Assembly (NCBI RefSeq): GCF_001373415.1
Contig: NZ_CDSE01000023.1
Coordinates: 1 to 44,582 of the forward strand
Length of the DNA: 44,582 nt
Origin: Paenibacillus dakarensis
GTDB taxonomy: Bacteria; Bacillota; Bacilli; Paenibacillales; Paenibacillaceae
Reading direction: 5' to 3'
Shown: piece after piece, positions 1-7,656 of the stretch
Layout: every line of letters starts with the position of its first letter
Numbering within the stretch: the first letter of the stretch is position 1
The notes under the pieces: model-generated
Seen by the model: the letters and a program-made list of their open reading frames with translations, nothing else
What the model was told of the DNA's origin: nothing
Database searches by the model: none
Translations under genes and position numbers: made by a program

Positions 1-61
1 AATTACCCGCCGGTGCATGGTATAGTTGACTCTGAAATCTACTTCAGGATGGAGAATGACC

Positions 62-1129
62 ATGGATAACAAACGTCGTCCCGCCAAGGGACCGAAGTCA
101 TATAAACAACCTTCTTCACGCTCAGCCGCAGCTTCAGAACAAGGCGCCGACTATCAATCGAACAAGCCTCGCTCAGCCGCAGATAACAGACGAAAATCTG
201 GGGGACGTTCCTATAAGAGCGGCGCAGCGAAGTCCCATTCTAAACCGGCGCCAGCCAAGGCGTATACCGTAAGCGAGCCTTCAGAATTACTCGCATTTCT
301 GTTAAGCAGCATTTCCAACCTGAGCCGTAACTCGGTTAAGTCTCTTCTCGCACGGGGTCAGGTGCTCGTGGATGGACAACCGGTTACAGCCTACAACCAT
401 GCACTGGTTCCCGGTCAGATCATTACACTTAGTAAAGATAAAGTATCGGACAAGCCGGCACTTGTAGGGCTATCCATTCTCCATGAGGATGATGATGTTA
501 TTGTCATTCAGAAGGATGCGGGTCTTCTGTCAATCGCTTCTCCAAAAGAAAACGAGATGACTGCCTATCGCCAATTAATGGCGCATGTACGTAGCCAGGA
601 TCCAAATGGACGTATTTTCGTTGTCCACCGTCTTGACCGCGACACCTCCGGTGTCATGATGTTTGCCAAAAGCGAGCAGGTTCAGCAGGCGCTTCAGAAC
701 ACATGGCAGGACACCGTGAAGGAACGCACCTATGTTGCTCTTGTTGAAGGAGCCGTGAAAAAGCCCGAGGGTACTATTTCTTCATGGCTTAAAGAGAGCA
801 GTACGCTGAAAATGTACTCCAGTCCATATCCGAATGACGGTCAGCATGCCATCACCCATTACAAGACAATTGAATCGAACCGGAATTATTCATTGCTTGA
901 GGTCAACCTGGAGACAGGCCGCAAAAATCAAATACGTGTCCATATGGAGGACATCGGCCATCCGATTGTAGGCGACAAGAAATACGGCTCAAAATCCAAG
1001 ATCCTCGGCAGATTAGGTCTCCATGCCAAAGTACTCGCCTTTACACATCCAGCAGATGGCCAGCTCATGCGATTTGAAAGCCCGGTTCCAAAATCTTTCA
1101 TGTATCCGTTTCGTCAAAATCCATCATGA
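62..1129 (+). CDS. RluA-family RNA pseudouridine synthase
   Basis: Probably isomerises uridine to pseudouridine in rRNA or tRNA. From the chosen ATG the protein has 355 residues: a basic, low-complexity and probably disordered tail (about 1-70), an S4-like RNA-binding segment (about 75-125, containing SRNSVKSLLARGQVLVDG), then the catalytic domain. The RluA signature HRLDRDTSG is present, with the expected catalytic Asp near residue 192, and so is the late GRKNQIRVH motif. An upstream in-frame ATG at 26 exists, but AGGATGGAG at 46-54 sits seven bases before the ATG at 62, so 62 is preferred. The stop overlaps the next gene's start (ATGA), suggesting translational coupling. Family certain; RluB/C/D-type target not determinable. 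Confidence 0.92.
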   Translation: MDNKRRPAKGPKSYKQPSSRSAAASEQGADYQSNKPRSAADNRRKSGGRSYKSGAAKSHSKPAPAKAYTVSEPSELLAFLLSSISNLSRNSVKSLLARGQVLVDGQPVTAYNHALVPGQIITLSKDKVSDKPALVGLSILHEDDDVIVIQKDAGLLSIASPKENEMTAYRQLMAHVRSQDPNGRIFVVHRLDRDTSGVMMFAKSEQVQQALQNTWQDTVKERTYVALVEGAVKKPEGTISSWLKESSTLKMYSSPYPNDGQHAITHYKTIESNRNYSLLEVNLETGRKNQIRVHMEDIGHPIVGDKKYGSKSKILGRLGLHAKVLAFTHPADGQLMRFESPVPKSFMYPFRQNPS

Positions 1130-1911
1130 ACGACTATCGTGAAGAGGCCGTAGAAAAGGCCATTCAGTACATGAAGGAACATTTGAATGAAGATATCAAG
1201 GCCGAGCAGCTCGCGAATATCGTGGGCTACAGTCCGTACCATTTTGCCAGGGTATTCAAATCCATCACCGGAATTACGATCCGCCAGTATCTTTCGGCCT
1301 TGCGGATTGAGTCCGGCAAGTCCTACCTATTGAAAGAGCCCTCACTGCTCGTCAAAATACTGCACTCCATCGGGTTTAGCAGCAGCGGGTCCTTTCATAC
1401 AAGGTTCAAACAGTTTGTAGGCTTATCGCCTAAACAGTTTCGTTCTTCATCTGAACTCCTTCACAATTACGTGAAGCAGTATGAATCTGCACCACTTTCT
1501 CTGCCCCAGGGACAGGAAAGTGTGCTCCCCCGCATTCAGTGTCATGTAACAACGCCCGAAACCTTTCGCGGCTTGATTTTTGTCGGTCTATTCCCTCGTC
1601 CTGTTCCCGATCAGAGACCTGTAGCCGGGACCGCACTCAATCTTCGGAACCGAACATGTCAATTTACCGGAGTCCCTCATGGAACGTACTATGTGCTGGC
1701 AGCCGGTATCCCCTGGAGTTTGAATCCAAGGGATTATTTCCTGCTGGAACACGCACCGAGAGGTATATATGATCATTCCATTCTGGTTGATGAAACAACA
1801 GACTTGAACCTCAAGATTACACTAAGGGAACCTAGTCCCTTTGATCCCCCGATTGTCATCAACCTCCCACTTTTATTATTTGAGCAGGATCAGAAAAAAA
1901 ACGCAAAGTAG
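1126..1911 (+). CDS. AraC-family transcriptional regulator with N-terminal DNA-binding domain
   Basis: A 261-residue regulator. The two AraC helix-turn-helix motifs are at the N-terminus (about residues 8-105): AEQLANIVGYSPYHFARVFK followed by a second HTH ending GLSPKQFR. The remaining 150 residues form a domain I do not recognise; it begins after a linker and could bind a ligand. The order (DNA-binding domain first) is the less usual one for AraC proteins. The ATG overlaps the stop of the pseudouridine synthase by four bases (ATGA), so translation is likely coupled. Target genes are unknown; nothing nearby looks like a sugar or resistance operon. The downstream AHSA1-type gene follows on the same strand after about 80 bases. 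Confidence 0.9.
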   Translation: MNDYREEAVEKAIQYMKEHLNEDIKAEQLANIVGYSPYHFARVFKSITGITIRQYLSALRIESGKSYLLKEPSLLVKILHSIGFSSSGSFHTRFKQFVGLSPKQFRSSSELLHNYVKQYESAPLSLPQGQESVLPRIQCHVTTPETFRGLIFVGLFPRPVPDQRPVAGTALNLRNRTCQFTGVPHGTYYVLAAGIPWSLNPRDYFLLEHAPRGIYDHSILVDETTDLNLKITLREPSPFDPPIVINLPLLLFEQDQKKNAK

Positions 1912-1994
1912 GAGAATTTTCCGTCCGGGTTTCAAGTTATACTCTTATAAAGAAAGTAAAGCTAGATTCATTCATAGAGAAAGCAGGAATGCAT

Positions 1995-2456
1995 ATGAAC
2001 ATTTCACAATCTATCACTATTGAATCCAAACCTGAACTTGTGTGGCGTGCTTGGACCGAGAGCGATCGGATCACTGAATGGTTTGCACCGTCAGCTGAAA
2101 TTGAGCCCCGTTTGAATGGAAAGTTTGAGCTCTATTTTAATCCTGCCAACAAGAGCACGATGAGCACCAAGGGCTGCAAAATAGTAAAGCTTGAACCTTG
2201 CAATACTCTAGCGTTTCAGTGGAAAGGGCCTGATCCCTTTGCAGCAGCTATGAATCACGAGGACCATTTAACCGTTGTCGAGGTTAAACTTCAACCTCTG
2301 GAGAACGGGACTCAGGTATCGCTGCTTCATACAGGCTGGGGAGATTCTGAAGACTGGTTACAGGCGAGGGAATGGCATGTACAGGCATGGGAGCAGATGC
2401 TCGGAAGTTTGAAATCCAGTATCGAGTCTGGCGAAGGCAAGCTCTGCTGCGAATAG
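1995..2456 (+). CDS. SRPBCC / AHSA1-domain protein
   Basis: A 153-residue protein of the START-like SRPBCC fold, AHSA1 (activator of Hsp90 ATPase homologue 1-like) branch. Visible hallmarks are the N-terminal beta strand with the polar-cavity pattern ISQSITIESKPELVWRAWTE, the segment ITEWFAPSAEIEPRLNGKF, and the C-terminal helix HVQAWEQMLGSLKSSIES. Such proteins bind small hydrophobic ligands; many are partners of ArsR regulators, but no ArsR gene is present. GCAGGA at 1983-1988 fits the ATG at 1995 (six-base spacing) better than the ATG at 1989, which would have no spacing. Function in this organism is unknown. Confidence 0.85.
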   Translation: MNISQSITIESKPELVWRAWTESDRITEWFAPSAEIEPRLNGKFELYFNPANKSTMSTKGCKIVKLEPCNTLAFQWKGPDPFAAAMNHEDHLTVVEVKLQPLENGTQVSLLHTGWGDSEDWLQAREWHVQAWEQMLGSLKSSIESGEGKLCCE

Positions 2457-2530
2457 TGGAGAACAAATACAAGAACGAATTCAGACTGTGCCGGGACGGC
2501 AATAGATCGTTTTCAGTAGCAAAAATACAT

Positions 2531-2577
2531 AAGAGTTATCCCAAAAGATATTGTATCCTGCGGGGTGGCTCTTTATT
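2531..2577 (+). terminator. Rho-independent terminator after the SRPBCC gene
   Basis: Arms at 2532-2542 and 2562-2572 can form an 11-pair stem if G-U pairs are allowed; TTTATTT follows. It lies between converging genes. Confidence 0.6.
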
Positions 2578-2596
2578 TCTGATTTTAGACGCTACG

Positions 2597-3069
2597 CTAC
2601 TTCGTTTGCTCCATTTCGTCCTCTGGATAAACGTTCTTGTACTTTTCCATCAGACTCTCATCTCCTACAAAAAAGGATTCGACAGTAGGAATTAGTCCTA
2701 TTGTGTACTCTACACCATTCTTTACGCCGCCTCCTCCTCTGTTTGACATATTCCGACCGTGAATCTCTTCTGTCTGATCAATTTCGCTTATCTTATTTCC
2801 TTCTTCATCTACGTAAAAAAATTTGTCAGTAGAAGTACCATAGCGGGCATCTTTGTTTGATGTTTTAAGAATGCCGTCCTTTCCAATTCGGATGGTAGTT
2901 AATCCATTCTCCATTTTGATCTCTGGATACTCTGATTGATCATATATAATATAAACCCATCCAACGTAATCTTCTGGAATCAGATACTCATACTTTCCAA
3001 TCGACTTACTGCAGCCTGCAGCAGCTACAACAAAACATATCACCATTAAAAAAATAAATATTTTTTCAT
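2597..3069 (-). pseudogene. Small lipoprotein of unknown function, apparent one-base frameshift in signal peptide
   Basis: The longest open frame starts at 3046 and reads MVICFVVAAAGCSKS, a lipobox without a charged N-region. Upstream, an ATG at 3069 has a good ribosome site (GGATGGAG, eight bases away) and begins MKKYLFF, but hits TAA at 3046-3048 just after a run of seven A on the plus strand (3048-3054). One more base in the run would join the two parts into MKKYLFFLMVICFVVAAAGC, a perfect lipoprotein signal with Cys at residue 20. The mature part (about 140 residues) is polar with a short Gly-rich stretch; I recognise no family. Either a sequencing error, a slippage-prone phase switch, or a genuine mutation. 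Confidence 0.75.
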
Positions 3070-3274
3070 AAAATCATCTCCATCCGGTTGTTAGATGCCG
3101 TTTAAAAACTCTTTATATATGAAGAGCACGTGCGTCATTTTACTACCCTGCAGAGCAGAAGTAATCCATCAACTTTCTCAGGGTGGGGGTGGTTATCCTC
3201 CATATTATCCCCCGTAGCCTACAAAGTGACAGTATCTTCCAAACCGCTCCATACCCGCTGATTCTATATAACTT

Positions 3275-3303
3275 TTGGATAACATGATGTTAAGCCTTAT
3301 AAT
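3275..3303 (+). promoter_or_regulatory. Sigma-A type promoter for the YolD-like gene
   Basis: TTGGAT at 3275-3280, a 17-base spacer, and a perfect TATAAT at 3298-3303. It lies in the 320-base gap 3070-3389, in which I see no other feature; the start codon it serves is at 3390, leaving an 80-base leader. Confidence 0.7.
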
Positions 3304-3389
3304 GATCATATCAACAATTTCATAAGTCATTGATTGATATAAATCATCAATATTTCATCATGACCGACATGATTAAGGAGGAATATAAT

Positions 3390-3641
3390 ATGGCTAAAGC
3401 TAAGGTGCCCAAGAGACCAACAAGGGATGAGTTTGTACTGGAGGAGCTCGGCAATCAGCTGACAGAAGCATTTCAGGAGGATTCTGAAGTTGAGCTCACC
3501 GTCTGGGGATGGGAAGAAACCGTTAGAGGCCGGATCATCAAGATGGACTCTCGTACAGGCCGAGTTCATGTCACTTCACATGGGGAGATTATCAAGGTTC
3601 CCTTCATGGATATCATGGCAATGAATTATCCTAGAGATTAA
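3390..3641 (+). CDS. YolD-like family protein
   Basis: An 83-residue protein with the YolD-like pattern: an N-terminal basic segment, then VELTVWGWEETVRGRIIKMD and a beta-rich tail ending IKVPFMDIMAMN. The ATG at 3390 is chosen because AAGGAGG (3375-3381) lies correctly before it; the in-frame start at 3330 has no ribosome site. In Bacillus, YolD-like proteins often sit next to Y-family DNA polymerases (UvrX/YqjW type) and are linked to DNA damage. Here no polymerase is adjacent and the gene has its own promoter and terminator, so a repair role is only a family-level suggestion. Confidence 0.85.
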   Translation: MAKAKVPKRPTRDEFVLEELGNQLTEAFQEDSEVELTVWGWEETVRGRIIKMDSRTGRVHVTSHGEIIKVPFMDIMAMNYPRD

Positions 3642-3654
3642 TAAACGATACTTA

Positions 3655-3689
3655 AGGGCTGATCCACTACAGGTGCGATCGGCCTTTTT
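3655..3689 (+). terminator. Rho-independent terminator after the YolD-like gene
   Basis: AGGGCTGATC (3655-3664) pairs with GATCGGCCTT (3677-3686), allowing G-U pairs, and runs into TTTTT. Confidence 0.8.
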
Positions 3690-3839
3690 GCCTGTTAAGA
3701 AAGAGGAAGATTCGGGTAAACACATTGTTAAGTACAGTCTGCAGGATTTCAGCGCTCCTTGTGTAATTAACCATGCCTATGGAAAAGATAGGAGCATCTC
3801 AGGAAAATAACCAAACTTGAACATAAGGGGAAATGAGAT

Positions 3840-4655
3840 ATGAGAGCAGAACCGGAACAGCGTATTACCCTTCATGGCTTCAACAATCTTACAAAATCAC
3901 TCAGTTTCAATATGTATGATATCTGTTATACCAAAACAAAGGCTGAACGCGAAGCCTATATTGAATACATTGATGAACAATATAACGCCGACAGACTGAC
4001 AAAGATATTAAAAAATGTCTCTGATATTATCGGTGCCCATGTGCTCAACATTGCACAGCAGGACTATGTACCGCAGGGAGCAAGTGTAACGGTGCTTGTC
4101 TCCGAAGGGCCTGTCGTCGAGGTGCCCGAGGAATCGTATGATGAATCGCCTGGACCATTGCCGGACAATGTCGTTCTTCAGTTGGACAAAAGTCATATCA
4201 CGGTTCATACGTATCCCGAATATCACCCCGATGAAGGCATCAGCACCTTCCGCGCAGATATTGATGTCTCTACCTGCGGAGAAATCTCGCCGCTTAAGGC
4301 ACTGAATTATCTCATTCATTCTTTTGACACCGATATTATGACAATCGATTACCGGACTCGCGGCTTCACGAGGGACATTAACGGGCATAAGCTGTTCATT
4401 GACCACGAAATCAGCTCCATCCAGAACTATATTCCGAATGAGGTTCAGGAACTGTATGATATGATTGACGTCAACGTGTATCAGGAGAATATCTTCCACA
4501 CCAAATGCAAGCTGAAGCAGTTTGATCTGGACAATTATCTCTTCGGGTACACCAAAGACAAGCTTTCGGCACAGGAGCAGCAGGAAATTACGGAACGGCT
4601 GAAGCTTGAAATGGACGAGATTTATTACGGAAAGAATATGGATCGAAGTTATTAA
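3840..4655 (+). CDS. speD: S-adenosylmethionine decarboxylase proenzyme, long (E. coli) type
   Basis: Makes decarboxylated AdoMet, the aminopropyl donor for spermidine. The 271-residue protein matches the E. coli SpeD layout almost end to end: [13 protein letters not shown] near the N-terminus, the self-cleavage site [13 protein letters not shown] (cleavage expected between Lys117 and Ser118, the Ser becoming the pyruvoyl group), [11 protein letters not shown] with the active-site Cys146, and [14 protein letters not shown] near the end. Bacillus subtilis uses a much shorter form of about 126 residues, so this is the other bacterial class. Ribosome site AAGGGGAA lies just upstream. No spermidine synthase gene is adjacent, and the gene appears monocistronic, ending at a terminator. 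Confidence 0.96.
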   Translation: MRAEPEQRITLHGFNNLTKSLSFNMYDICYTKTKAEREAYIEYIDEQYNADRLTKILKNVSDIIGAHVLNIAQQDYVPQGASVTVLVSEGPVVEVPEESYDESPGPLPDNVVLQLDKSHITVHTYPEYHPDEGISTFRADIDVSTCGEISPLKALNYLIHSFDTDIMTIDYRTRGFTRDINGHKLFIDHEISSIQNYIPNEVQELYDMIDVNVYQENIFHTKCKLKQFDLDNYLFGYTKDKLSAQEQQEITERLKLEMDEIYYGKNMDRSY

Positions 4656-4703
4656 ATATTCCTCACAGCTTGCACGAAGAATTGAAGCCACAGAAACAGC
4701 TAA

Positions 4704-4740
4704 AAGAGGCAAGACTCACAAGAGTCGTGCCTCTTATTTT
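4704..4740. terminator. Terminator between converging speD and MBL genes
   Basis: AAGAGGCA and TGCCTCTT, with inner GACTC/GAGTC, form a long stem around ACAA, followed by ATTTTT on the plus strand. AAAAG upstream gives a weaker U-run for the other strand. Confidence 0.8.
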
Positions 4741-4768
4741 TCGAGCAAAGACCATACCGATAATTATA

Positions 4769-5569
4769 TTAAAACTGCACACGAAACCCGGCAAAAGAGT
4801 GAATTCCCGTTCCGTGACGGATTACATCCCGCTCCCGCAGCTGCCGAACTGCTTCCCGCACCTCTTCAAGCAAGTCAGGCTCCAGTCCGATCGTGTTATG
4901 TCCGCCGAATATTTTATTTACACCCGCAAGCTGAGAGATTCGTTCCAGCGAGTTGACCAAATCTTCAGGGTCTGTTGTTGGATAAAAGGCGTAGATGGGC
5001 GTCTCATCATACAGCAGATCTCCGGTGAACAGAAACCCCCGGCGTACATCAAACAGAGCAATATGGCCGGGTGAGTGACCAGGTGTATGATATACCGTCA
5101 AACTACGGTCACCCAGATCGATAACATCTCCATCATGAAGCAATCCTGTTGGCTGACCCTGATACGGCTTATATGTACTGGGATCGAATGTGTCCGGCAC
5201 AGGACGAGTTATGTCCCGGCCTATATCCTTGCGGATTTGCTCAATGCTCAGCTTCTGAATTCCATTTACCAGCCAATCTTCTTCGGCTTCGTGCACATAA
5301 ATTTCATCAAACTGGCCATGGCTGCCGATATGATCTGCATGGACATGCGTTGTTAGTACAATAATCGGCAGATCCGTGAGCTGATCGGTCATTCGTTTCA
5401 TCTGGTCAATGCCAAGTCCCGTATCAATAAGTGCCGCCTTATTTTTACCGATTAGCAGATAAGAATGGACCTTCTCCCAATGACCGTATTCGCTGATTGC
5501 GAACGTTTCTTGGTCAATTTGAGATACCGTAAACCAAGCATCGTCAATAACAATTGGATAGTTGTTCAT
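4769..5569 (-). CDS. MBL-fold metallo-hydrolase
   Basis: A 266-residue metallo-beta-lactamase-fold enzyme. The first metal motif is intact: THVHADH (His75, His77, Asp79, His80), followed by TPGHSPGHI with the next His, and FTGDLLYDE with the bridging Asp. A final His lies in FGGHN. The size and compact glyoxalase-II-like architecture indicate a hydrolase using two metal ions; the substrate (thioester, lactone or phosphodiester) cannot be told. The start has ribosome site GGTGGGGGA. It converges with speD and diverges from the unknown gene at 5696. Confidence 0.9.
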   Translation of the reverse strand: MNNYPIVIDDAWFTVSQIDQETFAISEYGHWEKVHSYLLIGKNKAALIDTGLGIDQMKRMTDQLTDLPIIVLTTHVHADHIGSHGQFDEIYVHEAEEDWLVNGIQKLSIEQIRKDIGRDITRPVPDTFDPSTYKPYQGQPTGLLHDGDVIDLGDRSLTVYHTPGHSPGHIALFDVRRGFLFTGDLLYDETPIYAFYPTTDPEDLVNSLERISQLAGVNKIFGGHNTIGLEPDLLEEVREAVRQLRERDVIRHGTGIHSFAGFRVQF

Positions 5570-5638
5570 ATGTATTCCCCCACCGATTAATGCTACAGCA
5601 TCTTGATATAAGCGATGATGTTTCTCTTCCTCACAGGG

Positions 5639-5656
5639 TGTGGTATATTAACCACA
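5639..5656. promoter_or_regulatory. Palindrome TGTGGT-N6-ACCACA in a divergent intergenic region
   Basis: Perfect six-base half-sites (5639-5644 and 5651-5656) separated by six bases, about 40 bases before the start at 5696 and about 70 bases upstream of the opposite MBL gene. This spacing suits a dimeric repressor. No regulator is named; it may be chance. Confidence 0.3.
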
Positions 5657-5695
5657 TTCATGTTTAATTATCACTGTCAGAAGGAAGTGTCTTTA

Positions 5696-6214
5696 ATGTT
5701 CGATCCAACCATCTTCGAAAACTTAAAGGTTGCAATAGAAAATACAGTTTATGATCTGGATAATCTAGATGGGCGGATTTTGGTCACAGGCCGGACAGAC
5801 CGGATGGATATGGCAACGATGTCGCGGGATTTCAGTCTCAGGTTCGATTTAGTCCCGCAAACAAGCGCTTCTGCTGAAATCCGGATCGAAGCTTTCCTAA
5901 AAGATCTGGCTGCGGAAATATTAGAACTGCCGGGTGAACAGCCAGGCTGTGCCTTATCGCTTCGCTTCTACACAAAAGTTAAGAATGTGAATGAGCAATG
6001 CCGGCGAATATCCAATCTCATGCAGGTCATCTGGGAGCCCCAGATCGCTCCGGTTCAGACGCTCAGTTGTGTTTATAGTAATGAACCTCTCGTTTACAAT
6101 AACACAATTGAATTGAAATTCCCTCGCAAAATTAATGAGGACAACATGTCGGATATCCCCAATCTGGTGGAATATATGATACGTACACTAGAAGAGCTTA
6201 CCCATATCACGTGA
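5696..6214 (+). CDS. Conserved-looking cytosolic protein of unknown function
   Basis: 172 residues from the ATG at 5696, which has AAGGAAG at 5681-5687. The longer in-frame start at 5615 would add a hydrophobic piece with no ribosome site and is rejected. The protein has no signal peptide or membrane segment. It opens MFDPTIFENLKVAIENTVYD and has a beta-strand-rich middle (GRILVTGRTDRMDM, FSLRFDLV) and a final helix of about 20 residues. I do not recognise a family. Codon use and composition match the neighbours, and a strong terminator follows directly, so it looks like a real single gene. Confidence 0.75.
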   Translation: MFDPTIFENLKVAIENTVYDLDNLDGRILVTGRTDRMDMATMSRDFSLRFDLVPQTSASAEIRIEAFLKDLAAEILELPGEQPGCALSLRFYTKVKNVNEQCRRISNLMQVIWEPQIAPVQTLSCVYSNEPLVYNNTIELKFPRKINEDNMSDIPNLVEYMIRTLEELTHIT

Positions 6215-6240
6215 GAAGCACATGAATATATGTATAGAAT

Positions 6241-6296
6241 AATCGCCCTTGATCAGCGCGAATGCTTCACCGCATCCATGCCATCAAGGGCGATTT
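6241..6296. terminator. Terminator between converging genes
   Basis: Perfect 13-base inverted repeat (6241-6253 with 6283-6295) around a 29-base loop. It sits between the stops of the unknown gene at 5696 and the dioxygenase-like gene at 6310 and could serve both, although the T-run is short. Confidence 0.6.
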
Positions 6297-6309
6297 GCCT
6301 AATGATCTA

Positions 6310-7185
6310 TTAGCCGGTTGTACCGCCAACGCCGATTGTGAATCTAACTTCAATATCAGAAGGATCCTTCACATAAAAGTCTCCCCCACGCTCCTCGATC
6401 ACAAGCCCAGCGCTGCGAATCCGTCCTTTTACAACTTCCAGCTCCTCTTTATCTGGAAGCATCACAGTAAAATAACTCATGCCCGCCGCACTCCATGGAG
6501 TATTCGGTACACCTGCTCCTGCCCACACATTTAACCCGATGTGATGATGATAGCCTCCTGCCGAAAGGAACAATGCCGCATTGCCATAGTGCGCTGTCAA
6601 TTCGAATCCGAGAACATCGCAGTAGAACCGCTTAGCTTCCTGAAGATCGGATACATGAAAATGCACATGTCCGATTACCGTTCCTTCGGGAAGCCCCCTC
6701 CACTCCTTACCTTCGGATTCAGCAAGCAGGCCCTCTACATCTACAGGATCGGTAGTCATCCCAATTTCACCCTGTGCATCCCACTTCCAGGTATCCCGAG
6801 GGCGGTCAGCATAGATTTCAATTCCATTATGATCAGGATCGCTGAAATAAAGTGCTTCACTAACCAGATGGTCCCCTTGCCCTATCGGAATATGATGTGC
6901 AGCCAAATTACGGAGAGCCAGCCCCAGGCTCACCCGATCAGGTACAAGAATTGCAAAGTGATAAAGGCCGGCCGCTGTACGTTCAGGCTGCTGAACCAGA
7001 CCTTCTACCTCTTCAAGGACGAGCATCGTGCTCTTGCCGTCTGCCGTCAGTTCGGCTACCTTCCCTTCCAGACGAAGCATTCTCAATCCAACCACTTCAG
7101 TATAAAATTGTATGGATCTTGCCAAATTGCGAATACGCAGCGATATTTGTCCAAGTTCTGTGGACGGATGCAAAACTGCTGGCAT
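6310..7185 (-). CDS. catE: VOC-family dioxygenase, CatE-like
   Basis: A 291-residue protein of two vicinal-oxygen-chelate domains, the size and layout of Bacillus CatE (catechol 2,3-dioxygenase). Domain 1 covers about residues 8-130 (QISLRIRNLARSIQFYTEVVG; YFSDPDHNGIEIYADRP). Domain 2 covers about 165-285 and carries the presumed iron ligands: His in GHVHFHVSD, His in HHHIGLN and Glu in DIEVRF. An earlier GTG at 7194 overlaps the ribosome site; the ATG at 7185 has GAGGAG eight bases away and is preferred. Ring-cleaving activity is a family inference; glyoxalase-like activity is the alternative. Confidence 0.85.
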   Translation of the reverse strand: MPAVLHPSTELGQISLRIRNLARSIQFYTEVVGLRMLRLEGKVAELTADGKSTMLVLEEVEGLVQQPERTAAGLYHFAILVPDRVSLGLALRNLAAHHIPIGQGDHLVSEALYFSDPDHNGIEIYADRPRDTWKWDAQGEIGMTTDPVDVEGLLAESEGKEWRGLPEGTVIGHVHFHVSDLQEAKRFYCDVLGFELTAHYGNAALFLSAGGYHHHIGLNVWAGAGVPNTPWSAAGMSYFTVMLPDKEELEVVKGRIRSAGLVIEERGGDFYVKDPSDIEVRFTIGVGGTTG

Positions 7186-7300
7186 GTGTATCACTCCTCA
7201 CTTACTTCATATAATAATTATAGTTACAGAGAAAAATAAAGTCAATTACAACCTTTTAACTAAGAATAAAAAAATCAACGTTTCACATCTCCCGCAACAC

Positions 7301-7326
7301 AAAAAGACCGGGACTAATGCCCGGCC
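7301..7326 (-). terminator. Terminator of the small membrane protein gene
   Basis: Read on the minus strand, GGCCGGG pairs with CCCGGTC around CATTAGT and is followed by TTTTTG. Confidence 0.8.
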
Positions 7327-7363
7327 CTGCTGTTATCTATATATCTAAGTTGAGTTAAACATT

Positions 7364-7531
7364 TTAAAACATCGGGAACACGTACCTGATCAGGAAGTAT
7401 AACAGCCCGAAAAAGATAATTAAATATGCTACGTACTTGATAAGCGTAGAAGCAACCATACTGGAATCATTCCGCTCCTCAACATTGCGCGTCTCTACCT
7501 CAACGCTCTCACGGCGATCGCGTGGATCCAT
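7364..7531 (-). CDS. Small single-pass membrane protein, 55 residues
   Basis: A short open frame with strong support: ribosome site GGGGAGGTGGAG just before the ATG, its own terminator after the stop, and a clean protein pattern. The N-terminal half is highly charged (MDPRDRRESVEVETRNVEER) and the C-terminal half is one membrane helix (VAYLIIFFGLLYFLIRYVF). The expected topology is a cytoplasmic tail with the helix in the membrane. I recognise no family. It lies 125 bases after the AEC transporter on the same strand with no obvious terminator between, so the two may share a transcript. Confidence 0.8.
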   Translation of the reverse strand: MDPRDRRESVEVETRNVEERNDSSMVASTLIKYVAYLIIFFGLLYFLIRYVFPMF

Positions 7532-7656
7532 ATGCTCCACCTCCCCTTCTTGTCCTGCTTTCCGCAGGAGACCTGGTTATCTGCTGCTGGTTATTTTTAC
7601 ACCTAACAACGAGGAATGAACCACAATAACGTAGACATATGGTCCTTTACATTAGC

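Noticed and set aside
4008..4712. A 234-codon minus-strand frame opposite speD
   Set aside because: speD is unmistakable on the other strand; the antisense product has no family motifs and no ribosome site.
6541..7239. A 232-codon plus-strand frame
   Set aside because: Antisense to the CatE-like gene, which has strong family motifs and a good ribosome site.
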